Assembly (NCBI GenBank): GCA_006844765.1
Contig: SPJV01000104.1
Location: 1 to 64,000 of the forward strand
Origin: Alphaproteobacteria bacterium
Lineage (GTDB): Bacteria; Pseudomonadota; Alphaproteobacteria; UBA8366; Aestuariispiraceae
Direction of reading: 5' to 3'
DNA: 64,000 nt
Position 1 is the stretch's first letter. Every line of letters starts with the position of its first letter. The notes beneath the pieces were generated by a model. The model was given only the letters and a program-made list of their open reading frames with translations. It was not told where the DNA came from and searched no databases. Shown piece after piece: positions 25,851-34,974 of the stretch. The position numbers and the translations under genes were made by a program.

Positions 25851-27110
25851 CTATTCGCCCCGGTCCTCGGATGACGCGGACGGGGCTTTTGGGTCCTTAA
25901 GCCAGTCGTCTTCGAACCGAAGCTCGGACAAGCCAATCAGCTTTCGGACGCGATCCAAGGCGCCTTCCAGCCGGGTCAGACGGGTTTTGCCGAATTTGAT
26001 GCGTGGCTCCGGCCAAAGCGCACGGATGGACAGGCTGTCGGCGGCACGCTCTGCCTTCATATCCAGGCGGCCGATCATTCTGTCCCCTTCCAAGAGCGGA
26101 AAGATATAATAGCCATAGGTTCGTTTCGGTGCGGGGACGAAGATTTCGATCCGATAGTCGAAATCGAATAAGTGTTTCAGGCGCTTTCGGTCGCGGATTA
26201 CGGGATCGAAGGGGTTGAGAATGCGCAGTCGGTCGGCGGGTTCAGAGGCGTTGGACAGGCGGGTCTCGATATCCGCCGGTGCATAGAGCTTACGGGGTGC
26301 CGCACCGCCCAGCCCATGGACGCGGACCTCGATAATCTCATCGCCAAGACGGGCGCTGCACCAAGATTTGGCTTCAGCGGCACTGATATTATCCCAGTAA
26401 CCGGCGATCTCCCCCGCCGTGCCGAAGCCGAGCCGGTCGAGCGCGGATCGGCAAGACCAGTCGATGAAGCCATCTTCCTCGGTCGCCATGTCGCGATGGG
26501 CCGTCGGCACGATCCGCTCGGTCAGGTCATAGGCTTTTTGAAATCCACGCCGATGGCAGATACACAGCCCGCCGGTGCGCCAATGGTATTCAAGCGCGGT
26601 TTTGGATGGCTTCCAGTTCCACCATTCCCCATTTGCGGCCTCTCCAGTTGGATCCTGAGTGTCGGAAAGCTCTCGCGCCGTGACCGGTCCCGCTTCTGTC
26701 GCATGGGACAGCACGTGATCCAGGTCATTCTGGTACTCATTGCCATGCCAATCGGCCCAGCGTCCGGTCAGCCGCGCCTTTTCCCGCTCAAACCGGCGCA
26801 TCCAATGGGGGAAGAACTCGACCGGCAGGATTGAGGCATCATGGGTCCAGTTCTCGAACAGCGCGCGATCTTTTTCCAGCAGCCGGATCAGGTCTTTCTG
26901 CCGATAGCCATCCCAACGGCTGGCAAGGATCATGTGATGGGCGCGCTCAACCCATTGGATCGAATCAACCTGGACAAAGCCCATGCGCCGGATCAGGTCC
27001 ATAAGCCCGTCACGGCCCAGAGGACGGCGCGGGTTTTCCGCCAAACCCTGCAGGTTCAGCACCAGCCTTCGGGCGTCTTCTGCTGATATGTCGAGAGGTG
27101 ATTTGCTCAT
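25851..27110 (-). CDS. YcaQ-type winged-helix DNA glycosylase
   Basis: 419 residues of the HTH_42/YcaQ family, DNA glycosylases that unhook interstrand crosslinks and bulky alkyl adducts. N-terminal part ISAEDARRLVLNLQGL and GFVQVDSIQWVERAHHMIL match the family; the catalytic-type region contains YHWRTGGLCICHRRGFQKAYDLTERI, and the C-terminal FVPAPKRTYGYYIFPLLEGDR block is conserved. ATG 27110 (MSKSPLD) was chosen over an upstream ATG at 27149. No obvious partner gene. Confidence 0.9.
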   Translation of the reverse strand: MSKSPLDISAEDARRLVLNLQGLAENPRRPLGRDGLMDLIRRMGFVQVDSIQWVERAHHMILASRWDGYRQKDLIRLLEKDRALFENWTHDASILPVEFFPHWMRRFEREKARLTGRWADWHGNEYQNDLDHVLSHATEAGPVTARELSDTQDPTGEAANGEWWNWKPSKTALEYHWRTGGLCICHRRGFQKAYDLTERIVPTAHRDMATEEDGFIDWSCRSALDRLGFGTAGEIAGYWDNISAAEAKSWCSARLGDEIIEVRVHGLGGAAPRKLYAPADIETRLSNASEPADRLRILNPFDPVIRDRKRLKHLFDFDYRIEIFVPAPKRTYGYYIFPLLEGDRMIGRLDMKAERAADSLSIRALWPEPRIKFGKTRLTRLEGALDRVRKLIGLSELRFEDDWLKDPKAPSASSEDRGE

Positions 27111-27240
27111 GATGGCCGAAATCAAGCCTGCACCGGGCGCTCCAGTCAACTGACAGGAGATGGCGGGAGGATTCTCAGGGAAGCAGCTGTCTTGAGGAAG
27201 CCCGAAGGACTACCGCGAAAGATGTGGTCTCTGTAACCCC

Positions 27241-28578
27241 TCACCGCCCCAGCGCGATCCGGATTTCTTCTTTCCATTCATACCACCAATAAGTCGCCTG
27301 TGCCCCAACCAGACCGCCCAGACGCGGCATGGGGATGGGGGAGAAGGCGTCGAGCAGGCGGAAGCGGTCATCACCGTCGGCGATGGCGCTGGCGACCAAT
27401 TCGCCCCCCATCAAAGTGGTGTTCAGCCCATGCCCGCCAAAACCCGTGCATGACCACAGGCCGGGGGCGAGCGGTTGAATGATCGGCATTTTGTGAAAGG
27501 CGTAGCCCATCAAGCCCAGCCAGGCGAAGTCGACCTTTGCATCTTTCAGCACCGGATAGACACGGGTCATGTCGCGCTTCATCAGGTCTGCCACACCGGC
27601 CGGGCGCGGGCGGAAGGTAGAGATGCGCCCACCCCAGAGAATGCGCCCGCCGGTATCCGGTAGGGGGCGATAGTAATCGCAGGCGAAGCGCGTATCAGAG
27701 ATGCCTTGCGGGATGGATATTGCCTGACGCGCCAAATCACCAAGCGGTTCCGTGACCATGACGAAGGTGGTGATCGGCAGGATCGACGCCGCCGCTTTCC
27801 CGCCGCTGCCACCGCCAAGAAAGGGGCGGTAACCGCTCATGCAGAAGACAACATTCTCTGCCGTGATCGTGCCGGTCTCTGTTGCAACCCGGTAGCGATG
27901 GTCAGCGCCGCGTTGGACGCTGATGACAGGCGTTTCTTCATGGACGTACGCGCCAAGAGACTGCGCCGCCTGGGCAAGACCGCGTGTCAGGTTCAATGGA
28001 TGAAGCTGAAAGCCGCCGTCCTCAAAATGCGCGGAATGATACCGCGTGGTCCCCAGATTGGCGCGAACGGTTTCCCCATCCCAATAGGTGACGCTGTCAT
28101 CTTCTGCGGCGTCAGCTTCCATGTCGGCTTCGTCATGAAACCAGCTGGCATCGATGGTGCCGTCGATGATCGGCCCACAGTCGATGTCAAAGCGATCAAT
28201 GCGCGCCCGCAGCGTCGCAACGGCGTCCGTCGAGAGGCCATATAATTCGGAAGCTGTTTCCAGACCCACGCGCTTGGCGATGCTATCGAAGTCGCGCGCG
28301 AAGCCGGGGGTGACAAAACCACCATTGCGGCCCGAGGCACCAAAGCCGACCCGGTCGGATTCCAGCAATATGACCGACTTCCCGCGCTCCGCCAGACCAA
28401 GGGCCGTGTTGATCCCAGCCAGACCGGCGCCGATCACAACGGTCTCAGCCTGCTGATCCCCCTCCAGCGTGGGGAAGGTGATATCGGCGCTTAACGTCCG
28501 GCTGTACCAGGTATCTGGATACCCCGGTGCCGGGGCTTCAGCGGGCTGGATGGAAGCGGTTTCTGTCCAATGGGTCAT
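27241..28578 (-). CDS. FAD-dependent oxidoreductase (DAO family, amine/amino-acid oxidase type)
   Basis: 445 residues. The N-terminal FAD-binding GAGLAGINTALGLAERGKSV and GFGASGRNGGFV motifs, the internal YHSAHFEDGGFQLHP and the C-terminal WSCTGFGGHGLNTTLMGG block resemble gamma-glutamylputrescine oxidases and other OrdL/PuuB-like proteins. The substrate is probably a secondary or primary amine or an N-methyl amino acid. Adjacent genes give no pathway, so specificity is open. Confidence 0.88.
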   Translation of the reverse strand: MTHWTETASIQPAEAPAPGYPDTWYSRTLSADITFPTLEGDQQAETVVIGAGLAGINTALGLAERGKSVILLESDRVGFGASGRNGGFVTPGFARDFDSIAKRVGLETASELYGLSTDAVATLRARIDRFDIDCGPIIDGTIDASWFHDEADMEADAAEDDSVTYWDGETVRANLGTTRYHSAHFEDGGFQLHPLNLTRGLAQAAQSLGAYVHEETPVISVQRGADHRYRVATETGTITAENVVFCMSGYRPFLGGGSGGKAAASILPITTFVMVTEPLGDLARQAISIPQGISDTRFACDYYRPLPDTGGRILWGGRISTFRPRPAGVADLMKRDMTRVYPVLKDAKVDFAWLGLMGYAFHKMPIIQPLAPGLWSCTGFGGHGLNTTLMGGELVASAIADGDDRFRLLDAFSPIPMPRLGGLVGAQATYWWYEWKEEIRIALGR

Positions 28579-28627
28579 GGCCGCAAGATGCGCTGCGTCA
28601 TCGGTTTTGACCAGCCCCGCTGATTGC

Positions 28628-29761
28628 TTAAGCGCTTAATCCTTCTGCCCGGATTTTCTGGCGCAGCATGTCGATTGGGACCGGATTGCGGTCTGTCTTC
28701 AGATGCCAATAGGTCCAGCCATTGCAGCTCGGCGCGCCCTGGACAGCGGCACCAACCTGGTGAATGGAGCCCTTATGCGCATCTGAAATCAGTGTACCGT
28801 CGGCACGGACCTTTGCGGTATGGCGCCGACAGGGGCTTTCCAAGACAGTCCCGGGGGAAAGCATGCCTCGTTCGACCAGCTGACCGAATGGCACGCGCGG
28901 TTCCTTGCGCTTGGGCCGGGTGAACTCCAGCGCTTCCCGGTCGCCGGCGTCGGGGATGGAGGCCAGACGCTTGCGGGAGACCTTTGCATAGCCCGCATCC
29001 CGCTCCAACCCGATGAAGCGACGGCCCATCTTCTTTGCCACCGCCGCCGTGGTGCCGGTGCCGGAAAAGGGGTCGAGGACAATATCCCCCGGCTCCGTCG
29101 CGGCCAGCAGGGTGCGATATACCAAAGCTTCGGGCTTTTGCGTCGCATGGGCTTTGCGCCCCGCCGCATCTTTCAGCCGTTCCTGCCCGGTGCAGAGTGG
29201 TAGAACCCAGTCGCTACGCATCTGCAGATCGTCGTTTAGCGCCTTCATGGCTTCATAATTGAAGCGGTATTTGCTGTCTTGGGACTTGGAGCACCAGATC
29301 AGCGTCTCATGCGCATTGGTGAAGCGTGTGCCTTTGAAATTCGGCATCGGGTTCGTCTTGACCCAGACAACGTCATTCAGGACCCAAAAGCCGATATTCT
29401 GTAGCGCGGTGCCGACCCGGAAGATATTGTGATAGCTGCCGATCACCCAGATCGTGCCGTCCTTCTTCAAGATGCGGCGGGCTTCCTTCAGCCAGTTCCG
29501 GGTGAAACGGTCATAGGCATCGAAATCATCGAATTTGTCCCAATCATCATCGACCGCATCAACCTTCGTATTGTTGGGCCGATAGAGATCGCCGCCAAGC
29601 TGAAGGTTATAGGGTGGATCGGCGAAGATCATATCGACGCTTTCATCAGGCAGCGCCCGCATCTGTTCGATACAATCGCCTTCGACGATCTGGTTGACGG
29701 GAAGCGGAGTCCGTTTCGGACCGGGCGCGGGGTTCTCCGCACCGGATTTACGTGGGGCCAT
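28628..29761 (-). CDS. ccrM: Cell-cycle-regulated DNA adenine methyltransferase CcrM (GANTC)
   Basis: 377-residue beta-class N6-adenine methyltransferase that methylates GANTC at the end of replication in alphaproteobacteria. The catalytic motif ADPPYNLQLGGDLYRPNNT is near residue 45 and the SAM site DPFSGTGTTAAVAKKMGRRF near residue 210. The C-terminal 100 residues (GTLISDAHKGSIHQVGAAVQ) are the DNA-recognition extension found in CcrM. No cognate restriction gene is present, as expected for a solitary enzyme. The region upstream is packed with its own target sites. Confidence 0.97.
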   Translation of the reverse strand: MAPRKSGAENPAPGPKRTPLPVNQIVEGDCIEQMRALPDESVDMIFADPPYNLQLGGDLYRPNNTKVDAVDDDWDKFDDFDAYDRFTRNWLKEARRILKKDGTIWVIGSYHNIFRVGTALQNIGFWVLNDVVWVKTNPMPNFKGTRFTNAHETLIWCSKSQDSKYRFNYEAMKALNDDLQMRSDWVLPLCTGQERLKDAAGRKAHATQKPEALVYRTLLAATEPGDIVLDPFSGTGTTAAVAKKMGRRFIGLERDAGYAKVSRKRLASIPDAGDREALEFTRPKRKEPRVPFGQLVERGMLSPGTVLESPCRRHTAKVRADGTLISDAHKGSIHQVGAAVQGAPSCNGWTYWHLKTDRNPVPIDMLRQKIRAEGLSA

Positions 29762-29900
29762 GATTCTTCAAGTCCTTTGCCAGGGATCTGATATTCGGAA
29801 TCAAAGCCTGAGCAAGGAATCACCGTCAAGAGTCAAGTGAATCAATTAGTTATTTTGCTATATCTGGAGTCCTGCATGAAGTGCGACTCGCTAGATATAG
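29762..29900 (-). promoter_or_regulatory. ccrM upstream region: seven GANTC sites and an inverted repeat
   Basis: GANTC occurs at 29762, 29798, 29817, 29830, 29839, 29867 and 29885, seven times in 128 bp against about 0.5 expected for this base composition. An inverted repeat spans 29858-29900: arms CTATATCT and AGATATAG, with the last two GANTC sites (GAGTC, GACTC) pairing with each other inside. In Caulobacter the ccrM leader also carries GANTC sites and is methylation-sensitive. Autoregulation by CcrM, perhaps with GcrA, is the likely meaning. Confidence 0.8.
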
Positions 29901-29962
29901 GGCACCTGGAATAAGAAATTCCATCCATCCAGATCGATATTTCCCCCATTTCAACCAGACGC

Positions 29963-30103
29963 ATGAGATGGAGCGGACTTTGGTACGCATTCCATATGAA
30001 GCGAATAAATGGTCAGTTTATACAAGCTAAAGACCGTTTAAATGGTCTCGAAGAGACACTGAATGATATGATGGAAAGGGAAAAAACGTGTAAGGCTGAA
30101 TAG
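29963..30103 (+). CDS. Small ORF, 46 residues, possible coiled-coil peptide
   Basis: Open frame from ATG 29963 to TAG 30101, beginning MRWSGLWYAFHMKRINGQF and ending in a helical, charged stretch (LNGLEETLNDMMEREK). The frame is open back to 29915 without another ATG, so it might be the tail of a decayed gene. The region is AT-rich compared with neighbours and contains AGACC/GGTCT arms at 30031-30047. No recognisable family and no convincing ribosome binding site. Confidence 0.3.
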   Translation: MRWSGLWYAFHMKRINGQFIQAKDRLNGLEETLNDMMEREKTCKAE

Positions 30104-30105
30104 AC

Positions 30106-30903
30106 CTAGTCTGCTGTTACATGGAACCGTCCCGTTGGCCCAAAGCAGGATTTTTCGAGATAAATTCCCGACGCAGTCGGAAGATAGTCATCTCTAGGTT
30201 CATCAATGGGTCCATCAACCTGTTTCCGCGTCCTGGCGATCTCGTCGCTGACATCGATGTCTTTACCATAAGATGCCTGGAAATAGAAATCTAAGGCTTC
30301 TTTATAGTCGCCGGCGTCTGCGGCGCGGTCAGCCAGGAACTTTGACGCATAGGGGCTTCCAAGCGTGGCGGAGGCTAGTATGATGCGAAGAGCAAAATCT
30401 TGCCCTTCCCGTGGGTTTTCAATTTCCTCATTCAGTTCCGAAAGGAGCAATTGGTAGAAGAACCACTCGTCCACAGCAGAATACCCTGGTGATTGGACCA
30501 GCGAATAGACATCCGCCCAGATTAGGAAAAGTCTGCCAATTGACTTATCCAACCCGAGCTCCCCATCGCCAAACCAATGGTCCAGCCCACGGGCTAGGGC
30601 CTTGCAGGTCCCCGCCCCCTCCAGGTGTGAGACAACGAGATTTCTTAGCTCGAACGCGTCAGGGGCGAATTTCTGGAGATCTTGATCAAGCAGCGGGACA
30701 ATCTTTTCTGCGGCCAATCGGCTGCGTGCATTCGCGCGCAATGCGTCTTCCGACTTCCTTCTGTCAAATCCGTAGTACAGCAAAAGCGCCGTCCGATAGA
30801 CAGCCAGAGACTCGGCATCGTCTCCGGCCCGTGCCGGGTCGGGCGCAGTCAGCAACAGGGCGCTGAAGGAAAAAACCCAAACTATGAGAATCCGCTTCAT
30901 CAT
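30106..30903 (-). CDS. Secreted protein of unknown function
   Basis: 265 residues with a signal peptide (MMKRILIVWVFSFSALLLTA, cleavage near ARA). The mature part is alpha-helical and acidic; segments such as LASATLGSPYASKFLADRA and AGDYKEALDFYFQASYG look like Sel1 or TPR-type helical pairs. I do not recognise the family. It ends 2 bp from the small plus-strand ORF at 29963 and is followed upstream by the DinB gene on the same strand, 67 bp away. Confidence 0.8.
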   Translation of the reverse strand: MMKRILIVWVFSFSALLLTAPDPARAGDDAESLAVYRTALLLYYGFDRRKSEDALRANARSRLAAEKIVPLLDQDLQKFAPDAFELRNLVVSHLEGAGTCKALARGLDHWFGDGELGLDKSIGRLFLIWADVYSLVQSPGYSAVDEWFFYQLLLSELNEEIENPREGQDFALRIILASATLGSPYASKFLADRAADAGDYKEALDFYFQASYGKDIDVSDEIARTRKQVDGPIDEPRDDYLPTASGIYLEKSCFGPTGRFHVTAD

Positions 30904-30970
30904 AGGATCAGTATACGATATTTATACCCGTATATAATGTGCCTTGTCGTGGAAAGATCCGATTCCGATC

Positions 30971-31492
30971 TTACGCGTTGTCCCAGGAGCTGTCGGGCAT
31001 GAGGAACAGGTCAGTGTCCTCTGTTTTTGCGCCCGCGGCTGTCAGCATCGCATGGACCTGACCGCGGTGGTGGGTCTGGTGATTGAACAGATGGGTGACG
31101 CAGCGGCCGGCCTCCTCCTCGGTTTGGCCGCCTTTGGCATTACTATAGAATGAAAGTCTGCTTGCAAGCCATTCTTCCGTAACGCTTTTCGCCCAATCCA
31201 CCATGACGGCATCAAAAGCTATGCGCTCTGTTACCAGCGTTTCCCAATCCGCAATTTCCGTGCGCGAGTCAGCCATTGATTTGGTGTTTGGCGGGGGTGT
31301 CTCGGCAAAGCGCACCATCCATCCCTTATCCCCCCACAGGATATGGCACAGCGTTTCATGGATTGAGCCAAAGAAGGCACCGCGATCCTCGCGCCGGGCG
31401 GCGTCGCTCAGGCTTGCGGCTGCAGAATAGATCGATTGGTTCTGCCAGCGGTTATAGACCGCCATGGTGAGGATGTATTTCGGGGTGATCAT
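30971..31492 (-). CDS. DinB-family protein
   Basis: 173-residue four-helix DinB/YfiT-like protein. The metal-binding histidines are visible in HETLCHILWGD and HLFNHQTHHRGQVHAML. Members are thiol-dependent transferases or hydrolases of uncertain substrate. Its start overlaps the stop of the cysteine-desulfurase-like gene by four bases, so the two are translationally coupled. Confidence 0.9.
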   Translation of the reverse strand: MITPKYILTMAVYNRWQNQSIYSAAASLSDAARREDRGAFFGSIHETLCHILWGDKGWMVRFAETPPPNTKSMADSRTEIADWETLVTERIAFDAVMVDWAKSVTEEWLASRLSFYSNAKGGQTEEEAGRCVTHLFNHQTHHRGQVHAMLTAAGAKTEDTDLFLMPDSSWDNA

Positions 31493-32757
31493 GCCATGGT
31501 GCCTCCGATAGCCTGTGCCACCCCGTCCAGGGTCGCGTCTACTTCTGCTGCCGTGTTGTAATGGGCGATGCCGATGCGGACAACGCCTTCGTCTTCCGGG
31601 ATGTCCAGATACCGCACGACTTCAAAGGCGTAGTTGTGGCCATCCCAAACGAAGATCCCCTTCGCAGCAAGTGCCTCAGAAATCACACGCGGCTTAATGT
31701 TGCGATGCCGGAACGAAATGGTTGGGACCCGCTGATCAAGCTGGTTGGAATTCGTTATGCCAAAGATTTCAATGCCACCCAGAGCCATCAACCCGTCAAT
31801 CAGGCGACGTGTGAGCGGCGTCTCATAGGCGTCGGCAGCCCCGAAACCGGCCACGATCCGATCCCGGCGCGATCCCTCTGCCGTCGTCGGATCGCATTCG
31901 GAACCAAGCCAGGCCATGTGCTCGACGGCAGCTGTTAGCCCGGCCAAGAGTTCGAGCTGAACCGTTCCGGTTTCGAACTTTCCGGGCAGCGTCGCCGGGG
32001 TGCAGCGGCACTTATAGGCATGCATCCGCTCTAAATGCTCGGCCTTGCCCCAGACACAGCCCAGATGCGGGCCGAAGAACTTGTAGGGAGAGCACGCCAG
32101 GAAGTCACAGCCGATGTCTTTAACATCCAGTGCGATATGCGGCGCGCTTTGTACGGCATCGATATAGGCCAGTGCACCTACTTCCTTAACAATACCGACC
32201 AACTCTTTGATATTGTTGATAGACCCCGTTAAGTTACTTGCGTGATTGAGAGCGACCAACCGGGTACGGTCCGTCAATAATGCCTTCAGGTCTTCCGGCT
32301 CAATTCGCCAGGTCTCCCGGTTGAAAGGCAGGACCTTGACCGTCATCCCCTTGTCTTCCGCGATTTCCAACCACGGGGCGACATCCCCTTCATGGTCCAT
32401 GCGGGTCACGACAAGCTCGTCTCCCGGTCCGAAGTCGCGGCAGATACTGCGGGAAAGGTGCAATGTCAGCGGCGTCATCGCGGGACCCAGGGTGATTTCG
32501 CCCGGATCATCGGCGCCCAGGAAATCCGCCATCGCCTCATGCGCAGCGTCGACAATGGCCTCCGCCGCGATGCTGGTGACGAATGCCCCGCCGAGATTGG
32601 CATTTGTTTCCACAAGACAGCGAGAGACCGCATCCACCACGCTCTGCGGAACTTGTGTGCCGGCGGGGTTGTCCAGATAGACGCGGCTGCGCCCCTGATC
32701 CGTCAAGGCCAGGGCTGGGAACCGCGCACGGACGGCATCAATCGGGAAGTTACTCAT
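31489..32757 (-). CDS. Cysteine desulfurase-like PLP enzyme
   Basis: 422-residue class V aminotransferase-fold protein of the cysteine-desulfurase-like subfamily related to SufS. The PLP lysine is in ACSPYKFFGPHLGCVWGK; ARFPALALTDQGRSRVYLDN at the N-terminus and NHASNLTGSINNIKELV are family blocks. No Isc or Suf genes are near, so a general role in Fe-S assembly is doubtful; the true substrate of this subfamily is poorly known. It is coupled to the downstream DinB gene and begins 27 bp after rnhB. Confidence 0.9.
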   Translation of the reverse strand: MSNFPIDAVRARFPALALTDQGRSRVYLDNPAGTQVPQSVVDAVSRCLVETNANLGGAFVTSIAAEAIVDAAHEAMADFLGADDPGEITLGPAMTPLTLHLSRSICRDFGPGDELVVTRMDHEGDVAPWLEIAEDKGMTVKVLPFNRETWRIEPEDLKALLTDRTRLVALNHASNLTGSINNIKELVGIVKEVGALAYIDAVQSAPHIALDVKDIGCDFLACSPYKFFGPHLGCVWGKAEHLERMHAYKCRCTPATLPGKFETGTVQLELLAGLTAAVEHMAWLGSECDPTTAEGSRRDRIVAGFGAADAYETPLTRRLIDGLMALGGIEIFGITNSNQLDQRVPTISFRHRNIKPRVISEALAAKGIFVWDGHNYAFEVVRYLDIPEDEGVVRIGIAHYNTAAEVDATLDGVAQAIGGTMA

Positions 32758-32784
32758 GCGGAAAACTCCTGCTTCAGGAATGTC

Positions 32785-33411
32785 TCAGAAAGGTAGGGCG
32801 CCTTGGGGTGTCCCGCGCAGCGGCGCGAAGCTTCGGCGATGATGGGGTGTCGGGCCCAGTCGCGCAAGTGCCGCGCGATGGGCGGCGCTGCCATACCCCG
32901 CATTGGTCTCCCATCCATAGCCGGGAAACGCTTCTGCGAGCTTCACCATAATCCGGTCGCGATGACATTTGGCAAGGATCGATGCCGCTGCGATGGAAGC
33001 GGATTTACGATCGCCTTTGACAACAAGCTCCGTTGGGATGCCCAGCCCCGGGTCTTTGTTGCCATCCACCAGGGCAGCTGCCGGTCGCAGCGAAAGACCA
33101 TTCACCGCCTGACGCATCGCAAGAAGCGTCGCCTGCAGGATATTAATCCGGTCGATTTCGGCTGGTTCGATATCGATGATAATATATTTGGCTTCGTCCT
33201 TTAGCAGGGCTTCGGCCTTATTGCGCTGGGCGGCAGTTAGCGCTTTGGAATCATCCAGGCAGGATAGCAAAGCCGGGGGAACCGGATCGGGCAGGATTGC
33301 GGCGCACGCGGTTACCGGCCCGGCGAGCGGACCCCGACCCACTTCATCTATCCCGGCGATTGGGCCACCCCACGTCGCCATCAATGCAGTTTCCAGGCTT
33401 AGATCAGGCAT
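32785..33411 (-). CDS. rnhB: Ribonuclease HII
   Basis: Removes RNA from RNA-DNA hybrids and single ribonucleotides from DNA. 208 residues with the acidic catalytic set visible in AGIDEVGRGPLAGPVTACAA, LDDSKALTAAQR and KSASIAAASILAKCHRDRIM, and the C-terminal YGSAAHRAALARLGPTPHHR block. The start overlaps the end of the upstream antiporter gene by eight bases. Confidence 0.96.
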   Translation of the reverse strand: MPDLSLETALMATWGGPIAGIDEVGRGPLAGPVTACAAILPDPVPPALLSCLDDSKALTAAQRNKAEALLKDEAKYIIIDIEPAEIDRINILQATLLAMRQAVNGLSLRPAAALVDGNKDPGLGIPTELVVKGDRKSASIAAASILAKCHRDRIMVKLAEAFPGYGWETNAGYGSAAHRAALARLGPTPHHRRSFAPLRGTPQGALPF

Positions 33412-34855
33412 CGGTGGGACGCCGTTTGTCGGCGCGCCGCATTTTCCGGCCGGCGCGCGGTTCGTCTGTGTTGTCGGGAGGTGTCGGCTCCGGGACGGCA
33501 GGCTTTCCGGCGTTTTGATGGCGGGCTCGGCGTGCCTCTAGCCGTTCTTTGGAGGCTGCGCGGGCCCGGTCGAGCTTGATCTGTAGCCAGGTGGCGGTCC
33601 GGAATGTCATCTCCAACAACATCAAGCTGACGGATTTGGTGACGGTCCATTCCCGGATATAGGCGAAGCGCAAGAGCTCAAGCGGGGCTTCGGCATCGCT
33701 TTTCACCAGATTGCGCAGCCGCCTCGCAAGATCAAAGAAAAGCGGGCTGGTCGCAAGCGATAGGACGGTCACCGCCACGACTGTCTTGTGAACAGTATCG
33801 TCGATCACGCCAACAGACAGGGCGACGGCAGCCAGGACGAAGGTAAACTCTCCCAACTGCCCGATGACCAGGGCGACGGATAGGGCATCGTTCCAGCTTT
33901 CCCCCTGCGCACGCAGAACCGCGACATTCAGGGCGGTTTTGAACAATGTGACGAAAGCCCAAAGCGCCACCAGCAGCCCGAAATTCTCCCAAACAAAGTT
34001 AAGATCGACCAATAACCCTATGGAAAGAAAGAAAACCATGAGCAGGACAGCTTGGATTGGCCCCGCATGTTCATGGATCGTTTGACGCTGGGCGCTGTTC
34101 CCGACAATCAGGCCAGCCAGAAAGGCACCGAAGGCCGGGGATAGCCCGATTGCACCGCCCAGCGAGGCGAACGCGAAGCACCATGCCAAGCCTGCCAGTG
34201 GCGTGAGGGAAGGCCGGTCTGCGACCAGATGGTGGAAGGGCAGGTCCACCCGCTTGCGCCGGGTAAGAAAGATGATCAGCCCGACCAGGATACCGATTGA
34301 TGCGGCTACTTCGACGAAGGCGGCGAAGCCAATCTCCCCACCGGCCAGATTTCCGACCGTGACCAGCATTGGGGCGACGGCCAAATCCTGGGCGATCAAA
34401 ATCCCGATGGCCAGCTTGCCAACCTGGCTTCGAAGTTCCCCGACATCTTCCAAAACGGTCACCGCGACGGCTGTTGAAGATAGGGCGAGGCAGAAGCCGA
34501 ACAGGATCGCGTAAGGGGTTGGCCAACCGAACAGTCGGGTTGCGATATAAAGCGTACCGACACTGACCGCGATTTGCAGCATTGTCGTGATAACCGCGGT
34601 TTTCCAAATACTCCGGAAACTGCGGAGACTGAGTTCCATTCCGATAAAGTAAAGGAGCAGGATAACGCCGAGTCGGGCGAGGAGATTGATCGCCTCCCGA
34701 TTTTCCACCAGCGACAAGGCGCTGGGCCCTAGCAAGACCCCGCAGAGGATATAGCCGATGATCGCCGGTTGGCGCAGACGAACCATCGCCATTCCACATA
34801 GCGTGGCAGCGACGGCAACCATGGTTATTCCTGTGAGAGCACCGGCATCATGCAT
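33404..34855 (-). CDS. Kef-type cation/proton antiporter (CPA2 family)
   Basis: 483 residues with about 12-13 membrane helices over residues 5-390 (RQPAIIGYILCGVLLGPSAL, VILLLYFIGMELSLRSF, LALSSTAVAVTVLEDVGEL) and a basic cytoplasmic tail of about 90 residues. No TrkA_N/RCK domain is present, unlike KefB/KefC, so gating must differ. Probably exchanges K+ or Na+ for protons. Overlaps rnhB by eight bases at its 3' end. Confidence 0.92.
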   Translation of the reverse strand: MHDAGALTGITMVAVAATLCGMAMVRLRQPAIIGYILCGVLLGPSALSLVENREAINLLARLGVILLLYFIGMELSLRSFRSIWKTAVITTMLQIAVSVGTLYIATRLFGWPTPYAILFGFCLALSSTAVAVTVLEDVGELRSQVGKLAIGILIAQDLAVAPMLVTVGNLAGGEIGFAAFVEVAASIGILVGLIIFLTRRKRVDLPFHHLVADRPSLTPLAGLAWCFAFASLGGAIGLSPAFGAFLAGLIVGNSAQRQTIHEHAGPIQAVLLMVFFLSIGLLVDLNFVWENFGLLVALWAFVTLFKTALNVAVLRAQGESWNDALSVALVIGQLGEFTFVLAAVALSVGVIDDTVHKTVVAVTVLSLATSPLFFDLARRLRNLVKSDAEAPLELLRFAYIREWTVTKSVSLMLLEMTFRTATWLQIKLDRARAASKERLEARRARHQNAGKPAVPEPTPPDNTDEPRAGRKMRRADKRRPTDA

Positions 34856-34910
34856 AATCGGGGAACTCTAGGGGGATTCCTTGTTCCGGCAAAATGGATA
34901 GTCAGCCAAT

Positions 34911-34948
34911 TTTGTGCGCTTGCCCAAAATTTGTGCGCTTGCCCAAAA
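34911..34948. repeat. Perfect 19-bp tandem repeat in a divergent promoter region
   Basis: TTTGTGCGCTTGCCCAAAA occurs twice without a gap (34911-34929 and 34930-34948) between the antiporter gene and the MBL-fold gene, ending 26 bp before the latter's ATG. The unit contains a loose dyad TTTG...CAAA. It may be a duplicated operator or a replication slip. Confidence 0.85.
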
Positions 34949-34974
34949 GCGGGGAAACGGGCTAGGTCAGGGCT

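Noticed and set aside
28628..28639. Perfect palindrome TTAAGCGCTTAA at the ccrM stop codon
   Set aside because: Twelve bases and overlapping the stop codon; too short and without T-tract to be called a terminator, and likely chance.
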